Source of the DNA: Phascolarctos cinereus
Taxonomy: Eukaryota > Chordata > Mammalia > Diprotodontia > Phascolarctidae
Direction of reading: 5' to 3'
NCBI RefSeq assembly: GCF_002099425.1
Contig: NW_018343982.1
Span: 13,308,501-13,372,500, forward strand
DNA: 64,000 bases
Positions 1 to 11,888 of the stretch are shown one piece after another (positions within the stretch are counted from its first letter, which is position 1; each line of letters begins with the position of its first letter). A model generated the notes under the pieces. The model did not search any database. It was not told the DNA's origin and saw only the letters and a program-made list of their open reading frames with translations. The translations under genes and the position numbers were made by a program.

Positions 1-734
1 GGGAACTATAGAATTTTAAATATATTTTAAAATTTTAATTTTAAAATAACACTAATCTTACAATATCTTTGTGTAGCTGATATTCATACAAGTCTTTAAG
101 GTTTGCCAAGCATTTTCCCTACTTCTACTTCATTTTAGCCATATCACAGACCTGGGCAATAGGTGCTACATTTTGCAAATGAGGAAACTGAGGTAAAATA
201 GGAACTCCAAAAGCCCTAACATAGAGATTATGATGGAACAAACTCAAATGAAAATAGTTCCCAGAATAAATTATTGTGATGTGTACATAGTATAATTAAA
301 TGGAGGGTGGTACGTTTCAATTCAGGATTTGGGCCATTTCAGCAGCTACACAGAGGTCTAGTAAACCATTCCAAGAGCTTGCCCACTGAGCTAATAAATA
401 TCAAAAGTGTAATTTGAACCTAGGTCTTTTTGATTCCGGGTCCAGAACTTTTTCCACTATACCATGTGCTTTCCATACAAACACCCATAAAATACGAACA
501 TAGAACGTGTTAAAAGACTATAGAAGGAAGTATATGATTAAGTGCCCAAAATGGGTGAAACAGAATTTTTTTCCTAGGAGTACAGAGGATTCAAATAACA
601 ATGGGCTGGAATACTAGTCCAACACTTACGGAGAAAGTGGGACTTGAGTTCAGAAAAAAAGGAAAAGAAAGAAGAGGATGCAATAAGTATATATTAAATT
701 AGAGATAGGGACTAGACCTGTGATTTCATTGATA
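1..734. other. Intergenic DNA with an old split MIR
   Basis: No gene is seen. About 85-200 carries a MIR-like body (a gaggaaactgaggt core), and about 390-475 carries a MIR 3' portion (tttgaacctaggtc, then a cactataccatg end), both on the + strand. They are separated by about 190 bp of unplaced AT-rich DNA. The rest shows no recognisable element. Confidence 0.5.
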
Positions 735-910
735 TAAGGAAATTCCAGGTGAGGAAACTCCCTCCACTAATGCAAGCTAGCACCTTCCCTGAAACCTAAA
801 GGCTTAGAGGGTTGCCTAAGGAAGTTAAGTGACTTGTGTCAGAGATAGACTTGAACCCAAATCTTTCTGACTTTAAGGCAGGCTTTCTATCTATTATACC
901 ACACTGCCTC
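735..910 (-). repeat. MIR-type SINE (antisense)
   Basis: Read on the minus strand this runs from a tRNA-like head (the complement of accacactgcctc at 900) through a gacttgtgtcagag core to a tail around 745. This layout matches the marsupial MIR-like SINE whose 3' part reads as a gaggaaactccctc complement. It is clearly diverged and old. Confidence 0.6.
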
Positions 911-2754
911 TCGGCATTACATACCATACAATACAAGTAAGTAGACTATAGAATAAATCAAGCAAGAGAAAAGAAGAAGAGCTCCAAGTGGCAATCTGGA
1001 ATAGCTTTCCATTAATCAGAATACTTTGAATAAAATCCAAAATGGAACTAGAATGTCTTTCAATCTGTCAGTTCCTCCTTGGGTCTTGTTTGGAGCTCTA
1101 AAGATTTTATAGAAATAATCAGAACTTCAATTAGAGGCCTAGGTGGAATGGACTGAGATAGAAAAGCATTCTGTTGCCTATACTGTGGCATAAAAATGAA
1201 ATTACAGTCATTCAACATCTTCATATAGAATAAATGTCCTTTTTCCTTTCTTCTCAGTGCTATGAAGGGAATGAAAAAAACATTTCCTCATCATAACCTC
1301 AAGGAAAGGGATGTTGGCCTCTGCCCATTTTGGGAAAACAGTTGCTCGAGAGATCATGACCCTTTATTGTGTAATGCACTACACAATAAGCTACATGTTT
1401 ATTGGGCTACTGTATGAGGATTAGAGCACTTGAAGAAATTGTAGCATCTCTAATACTTTTCTTTGCAATGTTTGCTAACAGTGAGGTGGATTTTCTAAAT
1501 TTCTATTTTGCATCAGCTAACTAAAACCCATTAAACATTCAGGCCTTCCTGCTTGGAAGGTCCATGAATTTAAAATGATGTGCTGGCATGACACAGGGTG
1601 TATCTCAAGGAGTCTACTTCAGCAGACTTACCATAAAGCTACATGTTAATTAACTTAATTGTGCCATCAGTGATGTTGATGGTGACATTAACAACTACCT
1701 ATAATGGCACTAGATTATTGTCATCATTCTTTAAGCAGGTAGTTGAGTTTTGTTTTGTTTGTGTAAGTGCTGTCATTTTTCTCTAGGACAGATGCTACTC
1801 TTGGGCAAAAATTGGATCTTATGTATATTCTACAGCATAAAGAACACTATTGCTTTAATAAATATTAAATCATCAGGATAATGATAGGTGATGTGTTTGA
1901 ACCACTTCGTTAATGAGAATTTTTATTTGTGCAGTACAATCTCATCTATCTGGGATTGCTCAAGGCTAGGCACAAAGTAGATATGTATAAATTCCATTCA
2001 ATTCAACAAACATTTATTAAGGGCCAACAATGTGTAAAACATTGTGATGGTTATTGAGCATGCAAAGGCAAAAAAATTTTTTTTAACTTTCTTTTTTTTT
2101 ATTCTTTTTTTTTATTGAGTGACAAGTCTTAAAAAAATTTTTTTAAATCTACTGGAGGTATTTTAGGATCCTTTCTCTAGGTTGTGCTGTAGCCATAATT
2201 TATCCTATTTACTTGCATGAATTTAAGTTTTAAGGAACAAAATAGATCCATACTCTCAAAATTAATCCAATTCATCTTTGGAAGAACAGTTTTAGAAAAT
2301 GACTCCTTAACCTGTTTTCTGAGAGCAATTGGTCCCCTTAAACTTCAGAAGCTTTATGAAAGTGATTTGAAGTCTTTTAGGGAATACCTAGAGAAATGAT
2401 TTAAAATATAAAAACATGCAGACATTCTGACCAGAAGAAATCTAAATCCTTGTAAGATTATAAATACTGGACATCTGTAAATGAAAGCCATTAGAGAAGA
2501 TGATTTATTAGGGTTATGTACAGTACCTAGACTAATTGAGGCACAGGAAGACTCGGGAACAAGATTTGCTTCTAAAAATGTACCATCTAAATGTGTCTTC
2601 GTAATTTTGTCAAAACTAAGATAAATGTTTTTAAAATATTCTAAATAAAATTAATTAAATAAACAGTATGGTAATATAGAAAATGAAATTGGTTTAATCA
2701 GCCCTAACCTTATAAAATAATGGCTGATAAATGTTATAATTAATGTATTATTTA
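911..2754. other. Mostly single-copy intergenic DNA
   Basis: No gene is seen. The stretch contains a perfect 10-bp inverted repeat at 1364-1389, a weaker 9-bp inverted repeat (1692-1700 with 1737-1745), and an L2-like 3' end around 1975-2070 (caaacatttattaagggcc). A poly(T)-rich patch lies at 2080-2150. The only open frame (2217-2399) is short and has no family resemblance, so I do not call it. Confidence 0.5.
1364..1389. repeat. Perfect inverted repeat, 10-bp arms, 6-nt loop
   Basis: TTATTGTGTA (1364-1373) is followed by ATGCAC and then by the exact complement TACACAATAA (1380-1389). It lies in non-repeat DNA. Confidence 0.9.
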
Positions 2755-2970
2755 CAGAGTGCTTTATAGAAATTATCTCATTTGATCCTCACAACAACTC
2801 TGTGAAGTAGGTATAACAGATTATCCCTCCTTTTACATATAAAGAACCCAAGATTCTGATCAATAAAGTGACTTACCCAGGGTCACATAGCCAGTAAAGG
2901 TCAAAGGCAGTATTTAAGCCTATGATTTCCTAAATCCAGGTCTAGAATTCTATCCACTACACAAAGCATT
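2755..2970 (+). repeat. MIR element
   Basis: The full MIR order is visible on the + strand: an acagagtgctttatag start, then atctcatttgatcctcacaa, then ataaagaacccaag in place of the usual gaggaaactgag, then gggtcacatagccagtaa, then a ctatccactacac end. It is old and diverged. Confidence 0.8.
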
Positions 2971-3324
2971 GCTTCAGAGGTAGGCTGGAAGGCATAATAT
3001 ACCCTCACAATAACTGAAATTCATTTTACTTTCTCACAGCTGAAATCAGATTGATTAGGATTCTATCTGAATCTTTTTAAAATGCAAATACCCTGGAATA
3101 CTTATCTTAATGAAAATTAGTTTAGTCAACTGTCTTCCCCACCTCCCATTCTCTACCACCCAAACACCTCAATGAAATTTCATGTAGGGAAAGAATATTC
3201 ATTGAATTTGGGGGGGGATGGAGGGAGATGTGAAGTTTGAAGGAGTTCTCATAACTCCTAATATATTCTCTTTCAAATACTCTATGTTCTAGTCAAATTG
3301 ACCTACTTAATGTTTCCCAGTATA

Positions 3325-3577
3325 TGACATTCCATCTCTTGCTTTCATGCCTCTGAACAGACCATCTCCCATGCCTGGAACATTATTCCTTCTCTTCATT
3401 TCTGCTTCTTTGAATCCCTGATTCAAACCACTGTTCCAGTATCACATCCTTCAAGAAGTCTTTCCTGAGACCCCAAATTATTAGTGTCCCCAACCATCCA
3501 TTTATTTTGCATAAATTTTCTATGTATCTGTATAAGCTAAACATAATCCATACATATATATGTGTATGTATACACAC
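3325..3577 (+). repeat. L2 3' region, first part
   Basis: Text such as catgcctggaacattattcc and catccttcaagaagtctttc matches the L2 LINE near the end of its ORF2 and its 3' UTR. The element resumes at 3984, so the LTR between was inserted into it. Confidence 0.7.
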
Positions 3578-3983
3578 TGTGTGTCATATTATAAAATTTA
3601 AAATAGCATAAGTAATTCCATTTTGCTTTTTAACTACTATTTAGCGAAGCTATGTTTCAGCGGCTTATAAGTCACATGGTTTTAAATCACATGTTTACTC
3701 CCCTTCCCACTATCACCTGAGCACAAAAATACCCCTCTGATCCTCACTTGATTGTCTTCCAATATCCTCTACCAATAAGAAACCTGGTGTCATGATCACT
3801 TCATTCTGTTTTTCCTGTTTTTCATTCCCTCCAAATCATATATTACCTAGATAGAAACCAATGGTCAAGGTCCTTGGCTACCAAGAGCCTAGGTCCCAGT
3901 TTGTTATGTAACTGGCATTCATTGCTTAATAAATCATTGTCTTCATGTAACTGCTTGGTATCTTTATTCCACTGTTATACACA
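3578..3983 (+). mobile_element. Solo LTR fossil (endogenous retrovirus)
   Basis: About 406 bp starting TGTGTGTCAT and ending TTATACACA. A polyadenylation-like AATAAA lies in the last 70 bp, followed by a T-rich end. It splits an L2 element into two collinear halves, which supports an insertion of about this size. No internal retroviral region is present, so it is a solo LTR. The exact ends are uncertain because the flanks are TA/CA-rich and I could not fix a target-site duplication. The family is not identified. It is younger than the L2 host. Confidence 0.55.
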
Positions 3984-4205
3984 TATACATTCATATACAT
4001 CTATGTACATATATACATATATATACATATACTTACACAAAACATACACACACACACACACACATACACATATATATATATATGATTTTCCCTTCCTAGA
4101 ATGTAGGCTCCTTGAAGGCAAAGACTGTTTTGCTTTTGCCTTGTAGCCCTCAAACCAATCACAGAGCCTAGAACACAGCAGGTGTTTAATAAGTGCTTGT
4201 TGGAT
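3984..4205 (+). repeat. L2 3' end, second part, with a CA/TA microsatellite
   Basis: This is the continuation of the L2 split by the LTR. It carries a (CA)n/(TA)n tract at about 4010-4085 and then the L2 terminal text gtaggctccttgaaggcaaa and aacacagcaggtgtttaata. Confidence 0.75.
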
Positions 4206-4411
4206 AGAATGGAATGGAGAGGATCATAGAACTTAGAGTTAGGTAGAATCCACATCTGATAGTGACACATCACCATCATAATATGACAATATGGGAAAAT
4301 GCTTCCATAATGTTGCCACTTTGGATAGGCAACTTATGGTCCATGTGTCCTTGGATCATTTAGGAATTCTACCATGGTACCCCCCTGTTAATCATAGAAT
4401 CTTGGAACTGA

Positions 4412-4572
4412 GCCGCTAGGTGGTGCAGTGGATAGAGCACCGGCCCTGTATTCAGGAGGACCTGAGTTCAAATGTGACCTCAGATACATAACACTTACTA
4501 GCTGTGTGATCCTGGGCAAGTCACTTAACCCTATTACCTAACCAAAAACAAAACAAACAAACAAAAACCATC
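4412..4572 (+). mobile_element. tRNA-derived SINE, A-rich tail
   Basis: Head gctaggtggtgcagtggata, body agctgtgtgatcctgggcaa, then an (AAAC)n tail. It is bounded by an exact 16-bp target-site duplication (AGAATCTTGGAACTGA at 4396-4411 and 4573-4588), the mark of L1-type target-primed insertion. It is inserted in an older MIR-like repeat. Confidence 0.92.
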
Positions 4573-4630
4573 AGAATCTTGGAACTGAAAGGGACTTGGT
4601 AGATCATCCAGTCTATCACACTTATTTCAT

Positions 4631-4833
4631 TTTCATTTATTTATTTATTTCTTCATTTGTTTGTTTGTTTGTTTGCTTATTTGTTTATTTTTTTTTGGTG
4701 AGACAATTGGGATTAACTGACTTGCCCAGGGTCACACAGCTAGTAAGTTTCAAGTGTCTGAAACCGGATTTGAACTCAGGTCCTCTTGGCTCCAAGGCCA
4801 GAGCTCTATCCACTGTGCCACCTAGCTGCCCAC
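4631..4833 (-). mobile_element. tRNA-derived SINE, antisense
   Basis: The minus-strand head lies at 4833 and the T-rich complement of the tail at 4631-4690. It is flanked by the 14-bp duplication CACACTTATTTYAT (4617-4630 and 4834-4847, one mismatch). It is inserted in the same older MIR-like repeat as the SINE at 4412, whose gaggaaactgagg core resumes at about 4850. Confidence 0.9.
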
Positions 4834-4879
4834 ACACTTATTTTATAGATGAGGAAACTGAGGTTTAGAGAGTAGAAAA

Positions 4880-7149
4880 AACTCACGAGCACCGTTCTGA
4901 ATTCCTCCATCTTTTTACTATTCCACCGAAGCCCTAGACTTACCATTGATATCACTAGACCCAGCTCTTTAACCCAGCACTTAAAATTAAAACGGTTGTC
5001 TAAATTGTAGCTTAGCAGTTATCCTGAATGAGAGAAGTCACAGTTTACCTAATTAAGGAGATTCCTTTTTTTAATCACAAAATGCATGATTAGGATCGTG
5101 ATTGATTGACAGATTGGAACACAGAAAGATAGCAAGAGAAGAGTTAGAGCTATTCCATTAAAAAAAAAATTCAAAAGGGCTATGTGAAATGAAAGGCTAT
5201 GAAATGAGAAGACTTTGATATGCATCTCTAGGAGCAAATTTAGGCTTCACCTTCACCTTAATGAGTTCTGAATTCTGAGCCAAAGCCAAACTGTGGGGGT
5301 TTACCTACGTTTAGTCTTGGCCAAATATAACTTCCTCTTTCTAAGAAAAAAGGGCTTAAAGGTTTATTTTTAAAAAGCTTCTTGGAAATCAAACAGCTTT
5401 CATAAAGAGAAAAAGAAAACCCTTCAGAAGACTTTAAGCAGAACAGGCTCAGAAACATGTGGATTACATTTCCCTTAGACTCCCATGGGTTTGCATATGG
5501 AAAGAAGGGCTTGGAATAAAATACATTTTCTATTTTCCTGGAGCCAATATATTTGGAAAACAGGGATGTCTGAGATGTACAGGAAACTAAAAATATGTGT
5601 ACATGTATGTTTAAGTCCTGTTATTTCCTCTAAAGGGCCTGATAAGAAAGAGGAAGTGGGCATTTAGCATCTGAAAGAAACCAATTCAAAAGAAAAAATT
5701 CCAAATAGCATTCACACTAGAGAAATCTTTCCTAACCTTCCTTCTCCTCTCCTCATAACCACAATCAATATTTTTAGGGGCCAAAGGTGGGAAGGAGGAA
5801 AAGAGTTTATTCAGCTTTTTTGTAGAATTCTGAGCCATGGAAGCCAAATTAATATTTTGCTAAATCTGTCCATTAAGTGTCTTTGAGTGCTTTTAAAAGG
5901 TGTCATAGAATAGAAAGGAAAGAGAAAGAAAAAGAATCTGAGAGTTAAGGGCAAATGATTACTTTTAAGTATCTTGCTAGTAGAAATGTCATAGAAAATA
6001 ACAGGAACAACAAACAGATAAAGCCTTAGACTGGCACTTAAATACTCTTCTGTCAAGCATTTCAAAAGAGATGATTCAGAGTCAAGAGCTACTTTGCTAT
6101 GAAAATTACCAAATTATATTTATTTTATCAGTTAAAAAGAATTTGTCACATTATCTGTATAAACTGATGAGGTTTGGGTTTTTTTGGTGTTTTTTTTTTA
6201 TTGGACCTGCCAGATCTAGATTGGGTTAAGACATGTAAACCCAAAACATTAAAAGCTATTTTTGAAATTCTACACTTTAGTAGAATTTTTCCCCATTTTA
6301 TTTTTTGAAGAACATATTCCAAAAATGGTATTAAAACACATATTGCAAATAAGCATTTTTAATATTTCTATAGAATAAAATAAAATAAACCCAGAAATGA
6401 AATTTTAATTTTAAAAAATACTTGCTAGTCCTAGAATATGAATGCATTTGTATTCTGAGGTTAAAATGAAAAGGTTTATATATATATATATATATATATT
6501 TTATACCTACATCTTTTTGGTTGTGTCCATAGCCAGTTATATCTGAAAAGTGGACTGCTAGAGCCCCCTAGCTGCTACTTAGAATTTTATTCTCTTGAGC
6601 CATAATTCCCAAATTTGAAGGTGATATACCTAAGAAATGTGCTAACAATCAAATAACAACATACAAAGGAACCTTGAACACTAACTTTGAAAATCAGTAA
6701 TATCACCCCGGAGACAAACTTAGCATGCATTTGCTCTTGTTCTATCTCCTTAGAACCCCCCACCCCCACCCATTTGATGTTCCCTAACATAGTTATAAAT
6801 ACACAGTACTTTACAACTCTGTCTTATAGTAATGTTTTTATAAAGCTGTTTGTACGCCTTTTGCATGTGTTCATTTCTGTCTGAGGATGTAAACTTTAAG
6901 GATATAGGAAAGTCTGGACTTACTGCATTGGGATATGGGGGTTTGTTTACCAGTGCCCTACAAATATAAACCCATAATTTTTACTGACAATGATGAGTGG
7001 TGATAATAAGCACCCTGGAATTGTCAGAAACTAGTTTGGAGCAATTACAGAAAATAACATTTTTCAAAGTGTATTTTCTGAGCCTCTGAGCTACAATTTG
7101 GTGGAAGGTAGGTGGCTGGTTTATTTTACCCCTTCTAGTATTGTCGAAA
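4880..7149. other. Single-copy intergenic DNA
   Basis: No gene or clear transposon is seen across about 2.3 kb. Local features are poly(T) patches near 6180-6200 and a (TA)n run at about 6477-6500. Several short open frames exist on both strands, none with splice-site context or a family resemblance. Confidence 0.5.
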
Positions 7150-7290
7150 AGAGTGCTGTACTTGAAGTTAGGAAAGTCCTGGGTTCACATTCTGACTCTT
7201 GTGAGTTGTGTGACTATGAGCAAGATCCTTGAACTCTATGAGTGTCAGTTTCCTTGTCTGTAAAATACTCAAGTGGATCTATCCCCTCAT
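7150..7290 (+). repeat. MIR-type SINE fragment
   Basis: It carries the body gagttgtgtgactatgagca and then cagtttccttgtctgtaaaa, which is the middle and 3' part of the MIR-like family. Confidence 0.6.
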
Positions 7291-7784
7291 CAATATGGAT
7301 ATTCTCTTCGATAATGATGATCAGAACTCGTCCATACCAGCTCATCTTCTGTAACTCTTATCTGAGTCCTCCCAAGAGTCCACCAACACGATAGAGTCCT
7401 TCTTTGCTTTCTTCTGACATCCAAATGGTACCAGGGGAGCACCTGTCATCCATCACTTTCATTATGGGAGCAGCCCATCTACTATTCTTGATGGCATCTG
7501 TCTGTTAAAAGGACATATGTTTGACTTCACCCAAGGACGCTGAGAAGCAATAGATTGCAGCTTCTGCAAAGATTATTGTGATGATCAAATAAGATAATGC
7601 CTTTAATGTACTTAGCAAATCCTTCAAGTACCAAGTAAATTCAATTCGATTTGGCAAGCATTTATTAAACTCCTACCATGTGCAAAGTCATCATGTAAGG
7701 CTCTGGGGAAATGAAAGATTAAAAATGGTCTCTCCTTTAATCAATAAGTTTGTATGCTTTCCTCCAGTCTCCTGCCTCATACAA
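7291..7784. other. Intergenic DNA with an L2-like 3' piece
   Basis: 7291-7600 shows nothing recognisable. About 7640-7740 resembles the L2 3' text: aagcatttattaaactccta, then ccatgtgcaaagtc, then ctctggggaaatgaaag. Confidence 0.45.
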
Positions 7785-7809
7785 AGTGGCTAGCACAATG
7801 CTAGCCACT
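7785..7809. repeat. Perfect hairpin, 11-bp arms, 3-nt loop
   Basis: AGTGGCTAGCA (7785-7795), loop CAA, then the exact complement TGCTAGCCACT (7799-7809). It sits directly before the polypurine tract that begins a few bases later. Confidence 0.9.
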
Positions 7810-7812
7810 CTG

Positions 7813-8100
7813 GGCAAAGGAAGGAAAAAGGAGAGGGAAGGAGGAAGGAAGGGGGGGGGAGGGAGGAAGGAAGGAAGAGAAGAAGGGACAGAGGAAGGGA
7901 GGGAGAGAGAAAGGGAAGGAAGGAGAAAGAAAGGGACAGAGGGGGAGAAAGGGAACAAGGAAGGAAGGAAGGAAAGAAGGAAGAAAGGAAGGAAGGAAGG
8001 AAGGATGGAAGGAAGGAAGGAGGGAGGTAGGAAGGGAGGGAAGGAAGTCCGGTGGGAGCAAAGGAGGGAAGAAGGGAAGGAAGAGAAAGGAAGTAGAAAA
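7813..8100 (+). repeat. Polypurine (GGAA)n-type tract
   Basis: About 290 bp is almost only A and G on the + strand, with GGAA units dominating and just a few pyrimidine interruptions. Long open frames on both strands here are low-complexity artefacts. Tracts of this kind can adopt triplex (H-DNA) structure; that is known of the class and not shown here. Confidence 0.95.
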
Positions 8101-8511
8101 TTTTGGGGGGATTTAAATGCCTAGTAGATGCAAGAATGTGGACATTTTTCTGGTGCTAGACAAAGAAAACTCAAAATTTTCACAAGTCTTTAGAGTGATC
8201 TTTAGATTTGAAAGATGTTTAGGGGATGAATGGCTTCCAGAAGTGATCCCACTGACTGCTGAACTCCAAAAAGCTCTGCAAATCATCCTCATGGAAATAA
8301 ATGCATTTATTCCTGTATTTTAGTTATCTGTTCCCATGTCTTACAGATCCTACTAGAAGGTGACATCCTAGAGGACAGGGACTGGATTAAGGGAGAAAGT
8401 AATTCTATATTCCTGGGATATATTCCTCTTAAAATATATAGACTCCATAGTTATGGAAGGAATCCTGAAAAATCAGACTTTATTTTGTTTTTTTTTTTAA
8501 AAATGTTTACC

Positions 8512-8667
8512 TGAGGCAGCTACTGGCACAGTAGATAGAGCTTTGGCCTTGAAGTCAGAAGGACCTGAGATCAAATCCAGCCTCAGACACATGACACTTA
8601 CTAGCTGTGTGACCCTGGGCAAGTCACTTAACCCCAATTGCCTTACTAAAAAGCAAAAAAAGAAAAA
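8512..8667 (+). mobile_element. tRNA-derived SINE, A-rich tail
   Basis: Head ggcagctactggcacagtag, body agctgtgtgaccctgggcaa, then an A-rich tail. Short flanking repeats GTTTACCT and GTTTGCCT are a probable target-site duplication. Confidence 0.88.
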
Positions 8668-9477
8668 GTTTGCCTATAGGCAAAGGATAGACATAGGGTA
8701 CTCCCTATGTAGGAACTCGCTTCACCAAAGCAATTCAATAACCTGATAATGATTGAGCAACTAAATCCATAGGGAGTTGTGGGAGGAACAAAGAATTTCT
8801 GTGGGTGGACCAGGATTTTCCATCAAGGAAATTCGAGGCAAAATTTGAACCCAGGTCTTCCTGATCCCAAGCCTAGTAATAAAAAAAAAAGTTTTTAAAT
8901 GCTACAATAAATACTTTGATTCTTCGAGTGGAACAAGCTGTGAAAAGCGTTTGATATGTAACTGATTGTCTTGGGAGGCTGACTTCTTTCCAAAAGGGAA
9001 ATACAATTTTTACCCCTACCAGAAACGGCAAAATTTACAGCAGCGTTAAAGTTAACCACTGAAATAAGAGAAATGCCACTAGGGAGTGAGCATCCAAAGT
9101 TGCCTAAGGAGAAATGAGCCTTCAGATCAAGGCACAGTTTCATGAACTCATCCGGAGCTAGAACATTTTGTAATCTGTATGATGGAGGCTTGTGGCCAAA
9201 CTGGGCAAATTCACTGACAGCATAGCTAAGGGGTTGTAATTTGAGCAGGGGAAGGGTAAGAAGGATCACAAGATATAACCTAGCATTTGAAAGAATGGCC
9301 GTCATCCTCTTATTGCAAGAGAGAAAGGGAGAAAGAAGAGAGAATGAAATCAAATAGGAAAGAAACACTAAACCTCCATTTTAATTTGTCGCTGTTCTTT
9401 GGTGGAAGGAGTGGCAGGCAGTTTAAGTCCGTAATTTCATCAGTGCGGATGAGTGCTGATCTGCTATAATTTTAGGC
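8668..9477. other. Single-copy DNA with the longest open frame
   Basis: A MIR tail fragment lies near 8840-8880. The rest shows no repeat. A minus-strand open frame of 157 codons (8895-9368) covers most of it. Its product has a hydrophobic N-terminal stretch and then no recognisable domain, with no poly(A) trace, introns or paralogue visible. I treat the frame as chance and the region as possible conserved non-coding DNA. Confidence 0.4.
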
Positions 9478-9707
9478 AGGGATTGCTCACCTATAGCCTG
9501 TTAACTATTTTTACAAAATATTTTGAAAATTGTATTTCTTTATAATTTGTTTCCTTGGTAATCCTACACATTTTATTTTTTTTGCATATGAACATATTAT
9601 TCTGGGGTTTTCATAGTTTTAACCACATTATTCTGGGGTATTCATAGTTTTGACTAGTCTGTCAAAGGGGTTCATAATGCAAAAAGGGTTAAGAACCCCC
9701 TATCCTA
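9478..9707 (-). mobile_element. hAT-like non-autonomous DNA transposon relic
   Basis: It ends with gggttaagaaccccctatcc at 9686-9705, the characteristic terminus of a family seen again at 16880 and 24695. The interior, with the repeated attattctggggt phrase, is AT-rich. The left end is decayed. Confidence 0.5.
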
Positions 9708-9842
9708 GGGGTTGCTGGAGTCACTGAGAGATTAACCAGCTTTGCCCATGGTCACACAGGTAAAACATTAGAGGAATGACTTGAACACAGATCTTCCTGA
9801 CTGCAAGGCCAGGCTTTAGACACCATTTCAAGCTGCCCCTCA
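9708..9842 (-). repeat. SINE/MIR-type fragment (antisense)
   Basis: The minus strand runs from a tRNA-like head (the complement of caagctgcccct at 9830) through the complement of catggtcacacagg. It lacks the far 3' part. Confidence 0.65.
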
Positions 9843-10964
9843 AACCTCAAAGTATTTCGTTTAAATGTCTTTGCAAATATTTCCTCTCCTTCTCTGAAAG
9901 GAACATTATAAAATACAACTTTGTCAGAATTTGTCTTCTTGGGACAACAAAATCAACAGAAAATCCTTGCACTAAAATGTTCTATGTTGATGCACATGTT
10001 TAACACACGTAAACACACACCTATACCTTGTACGTCTATGAGTTTGCTTGCGTCCCAGTTGTGGTTCACTGGATTTAATGAGTGCTTAAAATAAAGTTAC
10101 ATCTGTACTTGCTGATGGCACTTCGGAGGAGTCCGCAGCTGACATATTCTTTAAGGTTACATGACAACATCTCCATAGTTTGTTTGGTTTTTTTTCATCT
10201 CCATAATTTGAAAAGCATTTAATCAAAACACCCAGTTTCTGGTAAACTTCCACTGGGCCAGCTTCCTTTGTAAAGCATATATCAGCATCTGCAAGAGCAT
10301 TTGAGGAAGGAAGGCATCCAAAGAGCACAAAAGGAGAGAAGATGGGAAGAGGCATTTGCAAGCTCTCCTCTCCAAATGCAAAAATAAAAAGGTCACATTG
10401 GCTGACATACTGTAAACTTAAACCATATTGTTTCCTGAGAGTATAAGTCTTATAAATTTTTAAATTGTGCCTTCTCACAGGAATGGCTCAGAGAGCCAGG
10501 GCAAAAGGGAAGTTCATAGTATACACATCTACAAATCAAAACCAAGTTTATAGGCTTAATTTCAGCTGTGCTGGCACTGGCAGTATCCTTATGAAACTTT
10601 GAGGGAAATAAAGCAACTTCAATATTGGATGATGTCTTAAATGTCATTTCTGGTTCCTTTACTGGCTTTATATAATAGCTAAATGGGTGATTTGGAGTTG
10701 GTTTATTTGTGCGTGTGTGTGTGTGTGTGTTTGTTTTCACTAAGAAATTACCAGGAATGGAATATATGCACATGAAACAAACTATTTGCATTAATTTTTT
10801 TTAAAGCTTCTAAAAGGATGCCTGCTAAGGACGTGTGCTTTAGTAGAAAGTACTCTGCACTAGGAAAAGAAGAGATCAGCTATCATTCCACTTCTGTCAG
10901 TGATTTAGGCAAATCACTGAACGCTTTACCTCATTGGTCAAGTGAAGATTAAACAGCAATAACA
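9843..10964. other. Single-copy intergenic DNA
   Basis: No transposon is recognised apart from a (GT)n run at about 10710-10732. The minus-strand frames of 130 and 113 codons have no domain and overlap low-complexity sequence, so I do not call them. Confidence 0.45.
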
Positions 10965-11200
10965 GCAGCATTTAAGCAAAATGCTTTATAAATATTATCT
11001 CATTGAATCCTCACAACAACCCTAGGAGTTACATCCTATTATCATTCCCATTTTACAGATGAGGAAACGGAGGCAGACAAAAGTTAAGTGACTTGCCCAG
11101 GGTCACACAGCTAGTAAGTGTCAGAATTCACTTCTCTCCAGCTCCTGGTCTATTGCTGTATTACTTCGACACTTAGCTACCTCAAGATAATCTCGAAAGT
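10965..11200 (+). repeat. MIR element
   Basis: A nearly full MIR: tttataaatattatctcatt, then cctcacaacaaccctaggag, then ttacagatgaggaaacggag, then cttgcccagggtcacacagc, then a degraded end. Confidence 0.85.
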
Positions 11201-11344
11201 CCTCTATAGCTCCATCATTCTATGATTCTTAAAATAGAAATAATTTTTAAAGGACGAGGTCTATTATCAAACCTTCTGACACTGGATATTACACACAGAT
11301 TTCAGTTCTTTTGAACTGCATGATTTAGACTCTATTGATTAATT

Positions 11345-11535
11345 ATATATCCCTACAGAAGCACGGTAGTGAAGTGGGAAGAACATTGGTTTTATGTCAA
11401 ATCCTGAGTCTGCTTTTTGCTAACTTGGGAAATGTAACTTCTCTGGCTTTGAGTTTTCTCTTCTGTAAATGGATGGGGTCAGATTAAGTGGCCTCTAAAC
11501 TCTCTTACAGCTTTAAATCTATAATCCTATTGTCT
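11345..11535 (+). repeat. MIR-type SINE, diverged
   Basis: Order on the + strand: acggtagtgaagtgggaaga, then tcaaatcctgagtctgc, then tcttctgtaaatggatgggg. This is the common marsupial MIR-like SINE with an altered 3' part. Confidence 0.55.
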
Positions 11536-11888
11536 CTTTAGTAGTTTCCATTATCAGATACAATGGACAACTTGGAGCCTGAGAATTAAGAGGAAGCAAT
11601 TAATTTAATAACAACATATTCAATGACCCTCAGATAAAAGCAGCCTGTGAGGAGGGATGATGAAGTCTTAGAAAACTCCCTGTTCAAACCATAAATACTC
11701 CTTGCTCAAATGGCCCACAGCTGGTTGTCAGGGCATGTCAATCCACTGAGGGCAAAGTTAATTCAAACTGTGCCATGTCTGTTCAATAGCCTCTTGGCTA
11801 ATAATAGACCTGGTTGGTGGGTCAGAGTGAGCAGGGTTGATGCAAGCTGTCCCAGATCCACTAGCATCCTGGACCAAAATACCTATGA

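Noticed and set aside
7737-8124. Overlapping frames of 73-124 codons on both strands rich in Lys/Glu/Gly or Pro/Ser/Phe
   Set aside because: They are products of the polypurine tract, not genes.
10086-10478. 130-codon minus-strand frame
   Set aside because: No recognisable domain, no splice or promoter context, and a second frame overlaps it. Chance is sufficient.
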